The notes: a model not told the origin generated them from the sequence alone. Counted from the stretch's first letter, positions 1 through 7,596 are shown. The stretch: DNA of 8,771 bases from Ignavibacteria bacterium UBA5771 (GCA_002418685.1 DIEP01000039.1:1-8771); one strand, 5' to 3'. Numbers and translations: made by a program.

Positions 1-2203
1 TTCGCGTGATTGCTGAAAGCATTCCAATCGCCATCGTAATACCTGCTGAAGGTCCATCTTTTGACACAGCTCCTTCAGGAATATGCAAGTGAATTTCTTT
101 CCCTTTGAAAAAATCATTGCTAATGTTAAAATTATCCGCATTAGCACGAATGAATGAAAGAGCAGCCATTGCGCTCTCTTTCATTACATCTCCCAATTTC
201 CCCGTCAAAGTTAATTTCTCGCTCCCTGCCATAATCGAGATTTCAATTGGAAGAATCTCGCCGCCCACACTTGTCCAAGCCAGCCCGTTAACAACACCAA
301 TTTGGGACTTCTTTACTTCAGAAAGTTTGTGGAACCTCTCCCCTTTCAGAAAAGTTTCAATATCCTCTTCACCAATAGTCATTTTCTTTCGTTTTATCAT
401 TTCGGGAAAAGTTACAGGCTTCTTGGTTGGTTTTTGTAAATTTATAGCATTGAATTCTGAAAGCGATTTCCTAATATATTTCCTTAAAATATTAGAAATT
501 TGGCGTTCCAATTCACGCACGCCTGCTTCACGCGTATATCCATTTATAATTTTGAGAATTGCTTCATCTGTAAATTTAATCCTGTCGGATTTAATATTTA
601 ATTCCTCCAAGAGACGAGGAATAATATGATTCTTTGCAATCTCGAGTTTTTGAAAATCAAGATAACTGGAAATTTCAATTACTTCCATTCTATCCAGCAA
701 TGGTTGGGGAATATCATAATACACATTTGCAGTCGTAATGAATAGAACATTAGATAAATCATATTCAATTTCAAGATAATGGTCCGTAAATGTAGAATTT
801 TGCTCGGGGTCAAGCACTTCCAATAATGCAGAAGCGGGATCGCCTTGGAATGATGATGAAAGTTTATCAATCTCATCCAGAAGTATAACAGGATTAATTG
901 TTCCTGCTCTTTTCATTGCAGAAATAATCTTACCTGGCAAAGCGCCGATATATGTTCGACGGTGGCCACGAATTTCAGCTTCATCGCGAATTCCACCAAG
1001 CGAAATGCGAATAAATTTGCGTCCCAAAGCTCGAGCAATTGATTTGCCAAGCGAAGTCTTGCCTGTTCCCGGAGGTCCAACAAAGCATAATATTTGCCGC
1101 TTCGTTTTCTCTGCGAGATTCAAAACTGCAATAAAATCAAGTATCCTCTCCTTTGGTTTCTCAAGGTCATAATGATCTTCGTCAAGAATGCGAGCAACTT
1201 CATCGATATTAAGATTATCCTCAGATTTAGCGACCCAAGGCAAATCCAGAAGTAGTTCAAGATAATCTCTTTCTACTGAATAATCAGGATTATACGAAGT
1301 ATATCTGCTAATTTTTTCGATAGTTTCATCAGCTTTTGCTCGAGCGATTTCCGTTAAATTTGTATTTTCAATTCGCTTTTTCAATTCCAAGATTTCCGGT
1401 GTCGCGGCGTCGTCCAAACTCTCATCGCCAAGTTCATCACGCAAAAATCGAATTTGCTCTCGAATCATCATTTTCTTTTGCATATCTTGGATCTTACTAT
1501 CCAATTTATGAGAAAGCTCATGTTTATAATGATGAATTTGATTTAAGTTATTTAATGTTTCATACAATTTAAAATATAGTTCATAAATATTATGTATCTG
1601 CAAAAGTTCTAATTTTTCATTTTGTGCAGAATCGATATTGGAAGCCATTATATATGCTTGAGCAAGCAAGTCGTCATTATTTGTAAATTCATAGATTAAT
1701 TCATCAGGAATCTCATCCACTATCATCAAGTATTTTTTGAAAACTTCAATTGTCTTTTGGTGCAGTGCATTGAACTTGACTTTGTTATTAATCGCTCGAT
1801 CTATTTTAACGATTGAATATAATCCTTCGATTAGATTTTCTTCCTGGATAAATTTATTAATTTTAACTACTTCAAGGCAATCGACAGTAACCTTCAACAT
1901 ATTACCCGGAAGACGGACAGTCTCGCGAATTTTACCAAGCGTCCCGTATTCAAATAAGTCAGAAATAAGCGGTTCAAGATCATCAACTTCGCTTTTCTGC
2001 GGAACAAGCAGGACATTTTTCTCATTATATAAGGATTTACTGACTGCTTTCATTGAATAATTACGACCAACCAGAATTGGGATAGTAGTGTTCGGAAAGG
2101 CAACCATATTATTTAGTGGAAGGATTGGCAGAGTATCCTTTTTGGTTTTCTGAGCCAAATCATTAGCAATGGATTCAAATATTTTTTGAGTTCTATTTTT
2201 CAT
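1..2203 (-). CDS. lon: ATP-dependent protease La (Lon), C-terminus cut off by the window edge
   Basis: Cytoplasmic AAA+ serine protease that unfolds and degrades damaged and regulatory proteins. The frame is open from the ATG at 2203 to the left edge, giving 734 residues. From the N-terminus there is a Lon substrate-binding domain (about 25-220, including LPILPLNNMVAFPNTTIPI), a helical coiled region (about 225-320), and an AAA+ module with Walker A GPPGTGKT at 376-383 and Walker B LLDEID at 441-446. The Lon protease domain then begins, with GLAWT at 640-644. The catalytic serine is residue 719 in the motif SKDGPSAG. The partner lysine, expected about 40 residues later, lies outside the window, as does the stop codon. 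An in-frame TAA four codons upstream of the ATG (2215-2213) fixes this as the first possible ATG. No clear Shine-Dalgarno precedes it. The gene appears to have its own promoter, because a terminator separates it from the upstream dehydrogenase. Family assignment is very secure. Confidence 0.97.
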   Translation of the reverse strand, partial: MKNRTQKIFESIANDLAQKTKKDTLPILPLNNMVAFPNTTIPILVGRNYSMKAVSKSLYNEKNVLLVPQKSEVDDLEPLISDLFEYGTLGKIRETVRLPGNMLKVTVDCLEVVKINKFIQEENLIEGLYSIVKIDRAINNKVKFNALHQKTIEVFKKYLMIVDEIPDELIYEFTNNDDLLAQAYIMASNIDSAQNEKLELLQIHNIYELYFKLYETLNNLNQIHHYKHELSHKLDSKIQDMQKKMMIREQIRFLRDELGDESLDDAATPEILELKKRIENTNLTEIARAKADETIEKISRYTSYNPDYSVERDYLELLLDLPWVAKSEDNLNIDEVARILDEDHYDLEKPKERILDFIAVLNLAEKTKRQILCFVGPPGTGKTSLGKSIARALGRKFIRISLGGIRDEAEIRGHRRTYIGALPGKIISAMKRAGTINPVILLDEIDKLSSSFQGDPASALLEVLDPEQNSTFTDHYLEIEYDLSNVLFITTANVYYDIPQPLLDRMEVIEISSYLDFQKLEIAKNHIIPRLLEELNIKSDRIKFTDEAILKIINGYTREAGVRELERQISNILRKYIRKSLSEFNAINLQKPTKKPVTFPEMIKRKKMTIGEEDIETFLKGERFHKLSEVKKSQIGVVNGLAWTSVGGEILPIEISIMAGSEKLTLTGKLGDVMKESAMAALSFIRANADNFNISNDFFKGKEIHLHIPEGAVSKDGPSAGITMAIGMLSAITR

Positions 2204-2217
2204 AAATATAATTTACA

Positions 2218-2249
2218 ATCTAATTTTACATATATCTAATTTTACATAT
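2218..2249. repeat. Perfect tandem duplication of a 16-bp unit in the lon leader
   Basis: The unit atctaattttacatat occurs at 2218-2233 and again, identically and without a gap, at 2234-2249. A degenerate partial copy (taatttaca) lies next to it at about 2209-2217, directly before the lon ATG. On the lon strand the repeat occupies roughly positions -15 to -46 relative to the start codon, inside the expected 5' untranslated region. It could be a paired protein-binding site or a replication-slippage product; the sequence does not decide between these. Confidence 0.85.
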
Positions 2250-2285
2250 AGAAGTTAAACCTGTAAAAAAATTTTGAATTGATAA

Positions 2286-2314
2286 AAGATAAGATAATTC
2301 GGAAATATTGACAA
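2286..2314 (-). promoter_or_regulatory. Candidate sigma70-type promoter for lon
   Basis: On the minus strand, TTGTCA (2314-2309, five of six matches to TTGACA) is followed after 17 bp by TATCTT (2291-2286, four of six matches to TATAAT). This would start transcription near 2279 and give a leader of about 75 nt that contains the 16-bp tandem repeat. It lies downstream of the dehydrogenase terminator, as expected for an independent lon promoter. The match is imperfect and the DNA is AT-rich, so this remains tentative. I see no CIRCE operator (TTAGCACTC inverted repeat). Confidence 0.3.
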
Positions 2315-2325
2315 TTTGAATAAGC

Positions 2326-2387
2326 AAGAATTCGCGATGACGGGCACGATGGAAAGGTAAGTGCGAGGAATGAAAGAACGAAGAATT
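2326..2387. repeat. GC-rich island flanked by a 7-bp direct repeat (possible repeat or insertion relic)
   Basis: A 48-bp stretch at 2333-2380 has 26 G/C bases (54%), while the DNA on both sides is strongly AT-rich. It is bounded by the direct repeat aagaatt at 2326-2332 and 2381-2387, as a target-site duplication would be. Inside, pieces such as cgcgatgacggg and gtgcgaggaatgaaagaacg resemble the short intergenic repeats of the 'CGTCATTGCGAGG...' type that are dispersed in many bacterial genomes. No convincing reading frame or strong hairpin spans it. Its identity as a mobile or dispersed element is inference. Confidence 0.4.
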
Positions 2388-2419
2388 ATTTGAGAAAATG
2401 AATATACGGGGGAATAGTA

Positions 2420-2465
2420 AATAAAAAATCCCGTAAATGCTTATTACAAATCGCAAATACGGGAT
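2420..2465 (-). terminator. Rho-independent terminator of the P5C dehydrogenase gene
   Basis: On the minus strand, atcccgta (2465-2458) pairs perfectly with tacgggat (2435-2428). The stem can extend inward by tgc/gca after a two-base internal mismatch, leaving a 12-nt loop (2441-2452). The 3' arm is followed by a T tract (TTTTTATTTA on the transcript strand, 2427-2418). It begins 38 nt after the dehydrogenase stop codon. A third copy of the arm (tacggg at 2405-2410) could pair with cccgta at 2430-2435. That copy lies downstream of the T tract, so it is unlikely to act as an antiterminator. Confidence 0.8.
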
Positions 2466-2502
2466 ATATAATTGAAAAATATATAATTTCTAATCTATAA
2501 AA

Positions 2503-4047
2503 CTATAGCAATTCCGATACTGCTTTGCCTTGCAAATAAAGTAATAAATAATCAGGGCTGCCCGTCTTTGAATCAGTTCCGCTCATATTAAATCCACCAA
2601 ATGGATGACTCCCGACCATTGCGCCTGTAATTTTCCTGTTGAAATATAGATTTCCAACATTGAAATCTCGTTTTGCTTTAATCATTTTTTCACGATTAAT
2701 TGTGCAAACGCCACCTGTAAGTCCGTATTGAGTATTATTAGCAATTGCCAATGCTTCATCGAAATCCTTTGCTCTCAGAACAGCAAGGACAGGTCCAAAT
2801 ATTTCTTCTTGGGATATACGCGAATCAGGTGCAATATCAGTTACAATTGTCGGTTGGATAAAATATCCTGGGCGATTCAGTTTTTCACCACCAAGAACGA
2901 TTTTGCCTTCTTTCTTTGCAATTTCGATATATTCAAGAATTGTTTTTTCAGCTGAAGCACTTACAACTGGTCCAATGCGATAATTATCCGATGGTTCACC
3001 AATAGGCAATGCTGCGGTTGCTTTAATTAATTTTTCAAGGAATTGATCATAGATTTTATCATCAACAACAACTCGAGAGCATGCCGAACATTTTTGCCCT
3101 TGGAAACCAAATGCAGATGTAATGGTCATATTCACTGCTTGGTCTAAATCGGGGGTCTCGCTATCAATGATTAGAGTATCCTTTCCACCCATTTCTGCAA
3201 TTACTCGTTTTAGCCAAATCTGACCAGGTTGAACTTTGGATGCACGCTCATAAATGCGTTTGCCAACATCCACCGAACCTGTGAAAGAAATAAATCGAGT
3301 TTTGGGATGATCCACAAGGTAATCCCCTGCTTCACTTCCGCTTGCAACAAGGAAATTCAGAACACCGTCAGGAAGACCAACTTCCTGCATAATTCTTGCA
3401 AAAAGATAAGCCATCATCGGAGAATCAGAACTTGGTTTCAGCACAACAGTGTTTCCTGTCACAATAGCAGCTGCGGTCATTCCTGCCATAATTGCAAATG
3501 GGAAGTTCCAAGGTGGAATAATAATACCAACTCCAAGAGGAATATAAAAATATTCGGAAAATTCGCCTGCCATTGATGGAATCTCTCCGCCTTTCATATA
3601 TCGGAGCATCTCGCGTCCGTAATATTCAAGGAAATCAACTCCTTCGGAAACATCTCCATCGGCTTCTGCATAATTTTTCCCAACTTCCTTAATCATCCAT
3701 GCATTTATTTCATAGCGGCGTTTTCTGATTAGCTCTGCTGCTTTGAAAAGATATTTTGCTCTTTCGTCAGCAGGGAAATTTCTCCACCATTGAAAAGTTT
3801 CATAAGCTGTGTTTATTGCTAATTCTGCTTGGTCAGCACCGCTTTTCTGGAATATGCCTACAATTTTGCTTGTATCAGAGGGATCGAACGATTTGGTTTT
3901 TTTATCGGAAAATATTTCTTTTCCACCAATTATATTTGGATATTCACGCCCAAATTGGGATTCAACCATTGAGAGTGCTTCTTTTTGTTTTTTAACATTA
4001 TCAGGATTTGAAAAATCGATATAGCTTTGATTTGAAAATGGAATCAT
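2503..4047 (-). CDS. rocA: 1-pyrroline-5-carboxylate (L-glutamate gamma-semialdehyde) dehydrogenase, RocA type
   Basis: NAD-dependent aldehyde dehydrogenase that oxidises glutamate gamma-semialdehyde to glutamate, the last step of proline and ornithine/arginine catabolism; cytosolic. The 514-residue length matches stand-alone RocA/P5CDH enzymes, including the roughly 35-residue N-terminal extension before the core. Visible aldehyde dehydrogenase motifs are PWN (179-181), the NAD-binding KPSSDSP (204-210), FTGSVDVG (255-262), the general base Glu285 in AEMGGKD, the catalytic Cys320 in GQKCSACSR, EEIFGPV (414-420) and HPFGGFNMSG (481-490). All key residues are intact. The ATG is preceded by GAGG five bases upstream, the best ribosome-binding site in the window. 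No proline dehydrogenase, ornithine aminotransferase or arginase gene is adjacent, so the specific substrate rests on protein similarity. A different semialdehyde substrate is possible but less likely. The gene ends with TAG and its own terminator. Confidence 0.9.
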   Translation of the reverse strand: MIPFSNQSYIDFSNPDNVKKQKEALSMVESQFGREYPNIIGGKEIFSDKKTKSFDPSDTSKIVGIFQKSGADQAELAINTAYETFQWWRNFPADERAKYLFKAAELIRKRRYEINAWMIKEVGKNYAEADGDVSEGVDFLEYYGREMLRYMKGGEIPSMAGEFSEYFYIPLGVGIIIPPWNFPFAIMAGMTAAAIVTGNTVVLKPSSDSPMMAYLFARIMQEVGLPDGVLNFLVASGSEAGDYLVDHPKTRFISFTGSVDVGKRIYERASKVQPGQIWLKRVIAEMGGKDTLIIDSETPDLDQAVNMTITSAFGFQGQKCSACSRVVVDDKIYDQFLEKLIKATAALPIGEPSDNYRIGPVVSASAEKTILEYIEIAKKEGKIVLGGEKLNRPGYFIQPTIVTDIAPDSRISQEEIFGPVLAVLRAKDFDEALAIANNTQYGLTGGVCTINREKMIKAKRDFNVGNLYFNRKITGAMVGSHPFGGFNMSGTDSKTGSPDYLLLYLQGKAVSELL

Positions 4048-4085
4048 AATAACCTCAATTATAAGAAATGAAATTTATAAAAATG

Positions 4086-4118
4086 CAAATTAAAGATTTT
4101 AAGAAAAATATCATCAAA
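4086..4118 (-). promoter_or_regulatory. Weak candidate promoter for the P5C dehydrogenase gene (Bacteroidota-type -33/-7)
   Basis: On the minus strand, TTTG (4118-4115) is followed after 21 bp by TTAATTTG (4093-4086), seven of eight matches to the Bacteroidota TAnnTTTG -7 element. The predicted start near 4080 would leave a leader of about 33 nt containing the GAGG ribosome-binding site. A perfect TATAAT also exists closer to the gene, but it would put the start site on top of the ribosome-binding site. There is no clear terminator in the 89-bp gap, so read-through from phoD is also possible. Confidence 0.25.
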
Positions 4119-4136
4119 AAGACATTCACTCGGAAA

Positions 4137-5477
4137 TTATCTTAATTGATTTTGATTATATGATTTCTCCCAAATTTTATTGCCTTTTGTATCATAAGTT
4201 ATTATCTTGATTGTGCGATCACCATATTTACCCGATACTTCCATTGCTCCGAAATTCCTTCCAACATACGCTGTGCCTTCCACACGATAATAATTTGGCT
4301 CCTTATCAGCGTCAGAATACGGACTTGCACATAGTGGTGAAACAGTAAAATCAAGCAAAGGATATGTTCCTACTCTTGGCATTTCAGAAAGCTCAGTAAA
4401 ATGTCTATCTCCTGTTAGAAAAATTACACCTTTGATATTTTCTTCTTCAATTAATTTCAAAATTTTATTTCTTTCTGCTGCATATTGGACATAAACTTCA
4501 TATTTTGCATAGGGATTTAGGAATTGCCCCCCCATTACAATGAATTTAAAAGTTGCTGTGCTTGACACAAGATTATCAATTAACCACTGGATTTGCTCAT
4601 CTCCAAGTATTTCACGTTCTCCTGTCTTTCTGAGATTTGGAGAACGCCAATAGCGATTATCAAGCAAGAAGAAGTCGCAATCTGACCACGAAAACATTGT
4701 CGTGATGCCCTTACCTCCATTTATTCCATAGCTTGGATTTCCCCAGAATAATTTAAAAGCATCCAAAGTCATTTCTTTATTCCAGAACCCTCGATCAGCA
4801 TCATTAGGTCCGAAATCATGGTCATCCCATATAGCATAATTACTGCAATTAGCCAACATTGGTTGCATCTGAGGAAGCGAACGAGTTTGAGTATATCTAT
4901 TGAAGATACCTGTCAGGGTGTTCCAATCGCCATCTCTAAAATATAAATTATCACCTAACCATAGAAAAAAATCAGGCTGATACTTATAGATACTCTCAAA
5001 AACTTCATATCCACCGCCATAAGGTTTACCCGGTCTATCAAATAAAGAATCATTAATGTAGGCACAACTTCCCATTGCAAATTTAATATCAGGTGGATCT
5101 GTTCTCCATTGCCAAATCTTTTGGGTCTTGAACTCATGTGGATAATCAAAATTGATTTTTTTATTATTTATAAAAAGTTCATATTCGTAAGTCTTGCCCT
5201 CAGAGACACTATCAGCAAAAAGCTTTGCAGTAAATCCTTGTTGCTTCTGAGTTTTGACAGTATTCGTTGAATATTTACGATTTGGAAGACTCTTTACCCA
5301 ATAATCAATTTTTACATCTGCCGATATCTTTGTTTGGACCCACAGCAAAACTTCTCGATTATCAGAATAACAAATCATCGGTCCTGATTGAAGATAATCT
5401 TTTTGTGCATAAAGATTATTGTTTGTAAAAGAAAGATATAGAACGAACGAGAAATAGAAAATTATAATTCGTTTCAT
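4137..5477 (-). CDS. phoD: Secreted PhoD-family alkaline phosphatase/phosphodiesterase
   Basis: Predicted exported metallophosphoesterase releasing phosphate from phosphomono- or diesters outside the cytoplasm. Residues 1-24 form a Sec-type signal peptide (MKR, hydrophobic core, LYA|Q cleavage after Ala24). Residues about 28-120 form the beta-rich PhoD N-terminal domain. The metallophosphatase domain (about 130-405) carries the diagnostic PhoD motifs: GSC (136-138, the cysteine used as an iron ligand in characterised PhoD), LWLGDNLY (172-179, with D176 and N177), WDDHDFGPND (217-226), LLDNRYWR (271-278) and GDRHF (356-360). It is 446 residues long and lacks a recognisable C-terminal sorting domain or lipobox. 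An AAGG lies about ten bases before the ATG. It stands apart from its neighbours (253 bp upstream, 89 bp downstream) and has Pho-box-like repeats upstream, consistent with phosphate-starvation control. The family is secure; whether the physiological substrate is a monoester, a diester or a teichoic-acid-like polymer cannot be read from the sequence. Confidence 0.9.
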   Translation of the reverse strand: MKRIIIFYFSFVLYLSFTNNNLYAQKDYLQSGPMICYSDNREVLLWVQTKISADVKIDYWVKSLPNRKYSTNTVKTQKQQGFTAKLFADSVSEGKTYEYELFINNKKINFDYPHEFKTQKIWQWRTDPPDIKFAMGSCAYINDSLFDRPGKPYGGGYEVFESIYKYQPDFFLWLGDNLYFRDGDWNTLTGIFNRYTQTRSLPQMQPMLANCSNYAIWDDHDFGPNDADRGFWNKEMTLDAFKLFWGNPSYGINGGKGITTMFSWSDCDFFLLDNRYWRSPNLRKTGEREILGDEQIQWLIDNLVSSTATFKFIVMGGQFLNPYAKYEVYVQYAAERNKILKLIEEENIKGVIFLTGDRHFTELSEMPRVGTYPLLDFTVSPLCASPYSDADKEPNYYRVEGTAYVGRNFGAMEVSGKYGDRTIKIITYDTKGNKIWEKSYNQNQLR

Positions 5478-5514
5478 TGATTTTTAACCTTTTTATATCA
5501 AAATTTCAAAAAAA

Positions 5515-5522
5515 CAAATTTA
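5515..5522 (-). promoter_or_regulatory. Candidate -7 element of the phoD promoter
   Basis: TAAATTTG on the minus strand matches the Bacteroidota -7 consensus TAnnTTTG at every fixed position. It lies 9 bp downstream of the last Pho-box-like hexamer and 37 bp before the phoD ATG. No TTTG-like -33 element is found at the usual spacing, as expected for an activator-dependent promoter. In such AT-rich DNA an accidental match is possible. Confidence 0.35.
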
Positions 5523-5531
5523 TAATAAAAT

Positions 5532-5570
5532 TATTAACGTTTTATAGTAAAGATATTAATGTTTTGTTAA
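5532..5570 (-). promoter_or_regulatory. Pho-box-like phased direct repeats upstream of phoD
   Basis: On the minus strand TTAACA (5570-5565), TTAATA (5559-5554) and TTAATA (5537-5532) start at offsets 0, 11 and 33, so all three share one 11-bp phase. The slot at offset 22 is degenerate. PhoB/PhoP response regulators bind direct repeats with an 11-bp period, and the Bacillus PhoP repeat is TT(A/C/T)A(C/T)A, which all three hexamers fit. The array ends 9 bp before a candidate -7 element. That this is a real PhoB-type operator is inference from motif, phasing and the downstream gene. Confidence 0.4.
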
Positions 5571-5730
5571 ATTACTAAAATCTTTTGAAATACACTAAAA
5601 ATTATGCTTTTCAGTGGGACAATTTCATTATTATAATTATGAGATAGAAAAAAAGCAAGCATATATATTTTCTGAAATTGTTTCGATAGTAACTCTCTTC
5701 TATGATGTCAGATGTGTATTTAAAGAATCC

Positions 5731-6732
5731 CTATTTTTGATTTATTAATTCATCAATTTTAATAAGTGCGTCGCTTACTTTAATTGATTGAATTGATTCG
5801 GTAGTTAGTATTGCTTTATAAGGAGTTTTATATGGTGTCCAAGGCAATAGCTTGGGTGGAATTTCAGGAACATAATAAAAAACTAATGTTGGAATACTGA
5901 ATGCCGATGCGAAATGAACTGTCGCAGTGTCGGGACTGATGAAATAATCGCATGTAGAAATCATTTTGGCAAGTTCCTGCAAATCTTCCGTTGTAGGTGC
6001 AGGGATTGCAGATGTTTCCTTGCATATTTTTATTTGCAAATCGCTCATTTCTTTCTGAACGAAAATAACAACTTCAAAATCTGTGTGATTTATCAGGAAC
6101 TTATTTATAAAATTTTTATAATTATTTTCACCCCAATACTTTGCTTGGCTCGAACCTACGAGATTGATACCAAGTCTCCGTTTATCCGAATGTTTTGGAA
6201 GCAGATTTATTATGCCTTTATCAAGTTGAATGTTGATTTTTTTATTAATATAAGAAGTCGAAATGTTAAAAGGTAGCAAAAGATTGAACAACCGCTCAAC
6301 AATATGAACTTTCGATTTATCGGGTAAAGGAACTGTATGAGTATATACCTCTCGATTTTCCTTATCAAATCCCAATTTATATTTGCTTTTGATAAATTTC
6401 AAAAGGAGGGTCGAAGTTCTTGAAGAATTGTCTAACAAATCGATTATTAAATCAAATTTTTCAGAATTCAATTTTTTAATTAAATGTAATATCTTAAACA
6501 CATCTTTTTGATAGAACCATACTTTGTCAAAAAAAGGTTGAATGAACGGTTTTGCTGAAATATTTTTTTCACCCAAGCATATTTGGAATTCTTTATCGGG
6601 AAAATTATCTTTTAATACCTCAAAAAGTGGAAGAGAAACGATCACATCACCAAGTCTATCCTGGCGAAGTAATAATATCTTATGGATTTCGGGAGTTGAG
6701 AATAAATCAATAGCGTTTTCTATTTTTATCAT
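5731..6732 (-). CDS. Glycosyltransferase family 9 protein (ADP-heptose:LPS heptosyltransferase-like)
   Basis: Predicted GT-B fold enzyme, probably transferring a heptose or related sugar from a nucleotide donor onto lipopolysaccharide core or another envelope glycan at the cytoplasmic face of the inner membrane. The 333-residue length is normal for the family. The N-terminal signature is LLRQDRLGDVIVSLPL (21-36). The mid-protein segment NLVGSSQAKYWGENNY (190-205) corresponds to the donor-domain NxGxxxxxKxW region. The C-terminal donor-binding motif SPDTATVHFASAF (266-278) includes His273, and PT (281-282) follows. No membrane segment or signal peptide is visible. It begins 6 bp after the nadC stop, in the same direction, so it is probably co-transcribed with nadA-nadC, although it has no functional link to NAD synthesis. 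The Shine-Dalgarno is weak (GAAAG). The family is well supported; the exact donor and acceptor are unknown, so no gene symbol is given. I see no strong terminator after its TAG stop. Confidence 0.88.
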   Translation of the reverse strand: MIKIENAIDLFSTPEIHKILLLRQDRLGDVIVSLPLFEVLKDNFPDKEFQICLGEKNISAKPFIQPFFDKVWFYQKDVFKILHLIKKLNSEKFDLIIDLLDNSSRTSTLLLKFIKSKYKLGFDKENREVYTHTVPLPDKSKVHIVERLFNLLLPFNISTSYINKKINIQLDKGIINLLPKHSDKRRLGINLVGSSQAKYWGENNYKNFINKFLINHTDFEVVIFVQKEMSDLQIKICKETSAIPAPTTEDLQELAKMISTCDYFISPDTATVHFASAFSIPTLVFYYVPEIPPKLLPWTPYKTPYKAILTTESIQSIKVSDALIKIDELINQK

Positions 6733-6738
6733 TTACTT

Positions 6739-7596
6739 TCAAGCAAATTCAAGGTGTAATTCTGCAGCTTTCACAGAATGAGTGATAGCACCGATCGATA
6801 TTCCATTTATTGCCGTATGCAAGTATGGTTCAATGTTGGATAAATTTATTCCCCCTGACGCTTCGATATAAATATTTTTCCCATTTGGGTGATTTCGAAT
6901 TAAAGAGACTGCTTCACTAACAATTTCTGGCTGCATATTATCAAGCAAGATAGCGTCAGCTCCTTCATCTAAAACAATTTTCAATTGATCGAATGTATCG
7001 ACTTCCACTTCAATTGGCAAATTAGAAATGTTCTTAATTCTTACTTTGCGAATTAACTCACCCAAAGATTTCTCGGCAATATGGTTATCCTTAATCAATA
7101 TTCCCGATGATAAATCGAGTCGATGGTTTGTTCCTCCCGCTTTTGCAACTGCATATTTTTCAAATAAACGTAATCCTGGAGTTGTCTTTCGCGTATCAAG
7201 AATTTCGATATTATAGGGTTTAGCTAATTGGACAAATTGATGTGTTTGATTAGCAATTCCACAAAGCCGCTGAATTAGATTCAAAAGCACTCGCTCAATG
7301 GATAAAATTTGGGCAGAATTTCCAATAAATCGTGCAATTATCGTATCATTTGGAATAACATCGCCATCCTTGAACAGTATTTCAATTTGAACTGACTTAT
7401 CAAAAAAATATGGGATAATTTTTTCGCCAATAAAAACAGTATCTTCTTGACTTATCAACAAAGCAACAATTTTTTCGTTTTTATCAATTGCCAAATCTGT
7501 TGTGATATCACTATTTGGAATATCCTCGGCTATAAATTCCGCTATTTTTGACTCAATATACTCGGGAGGAAGATTGACAATTTGATTATATAGCAT
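6739..7596 (-). CDS. nadC: Nicotinate-nucleotide pyrophosphorylase (carboxylating), quinolinate phosphoribosyltransferase
   Basis: Converts quinolinate and phosphoribosyl pyrophosphate to nicotinate mononucleotide with loss of CO2, the third step of de novo NAD synthesis in the cytosol. It has 285 residues, a full-length type II phosphoribosyltransferase. Signature motifs are ERVLLNLIQRLCGIA (101-115), the substrate-binding DTRKTTPGLR (134-143), KAGGTNHR (152-159), LIKDNHI (167-173), EVEVDT (196-201), LLDNM (217-221), EASGGIN (245-251) and SIGAITHS (267-274). All expected basic and acidic active-site residues appear intact. Its ATG overlaps the nadA stop by one base (TAATG), and a GGAG lies within the end of nadA, so translation is likely coupled to nadA. 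The gene ends with TGA, and the glycosyltransferase gene follows after 6 bp. Confidence 0.97.
   Translation of the reverse strand: MLYNQIVNLPPEYIESKIAEFIAEDIPNSDITTDLAIDKNEKIVALLISQEDTVFIGEKIIPYFFDKSVQIEILFKDGDVIPNDTIIARFIGNSAQILSIERVLLNLIQRLCGIANQTHQFVQLAKPYNIEILDTRKTTPGLRLFEKYAVAKAGGTNHRLDLSSGILIKDNHIAEKSLGELIRKVRIKNISNLPIEVEVDTFDQLKIVLDEGADAILLDNMQPEIVSEAVSLIRNHPNGKNIYIEASGGINLSNIEPYLHTAINGISIGAITHSVKAAELHLEFA

Noticed and set aside
105..629. Plus-strand open frame of 174 codons
   Set aside because: It is fully antisense to the lon protease and AAA+ coding region. The lon reading is unambiguous by motifs, and the opposite frame matches no family.
2204..2320. CIRCE/HrcA heat-shock operator upstream of lon
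   Set aside because: No TTAGCACTC...GAGTGCTAA inverted repeat is present. The only repeats are direct.
2226..2456. Minus-strand open frame of 76 codons between the dehydrogenase and lon
   Set aside because: It runs through the terminator hairpin, the GC-rich island and the 16-bp tandem repeat, has no recognisable domain and no ribosome-binding site, and its composition simply reflects the repeats.
3229..3576. Plus-strand open frame antisense to the P5C dehydrogenase gene
   Set aside because: It is antisense to the well-supported aldehyde dehydrogenase core. Its Cys/His/Asn-rich translation is a by-product of the opposite frame.
5593..5616. Hairpin cactaaaa...ttttcagtg as a terminator for the glycosyltransferase gene
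   Set aside because: The stem is almost all A/T with a one-base bulge, it lies more than 100 bp after the stop codon, and only a short, interrupted T stretch follows.
5914..6276. Plus-strand open frame of 120 codons
   Set aside because: It is antisense to the glycosyltransferase donor-binding region. It has no start signal and no family resemblance.
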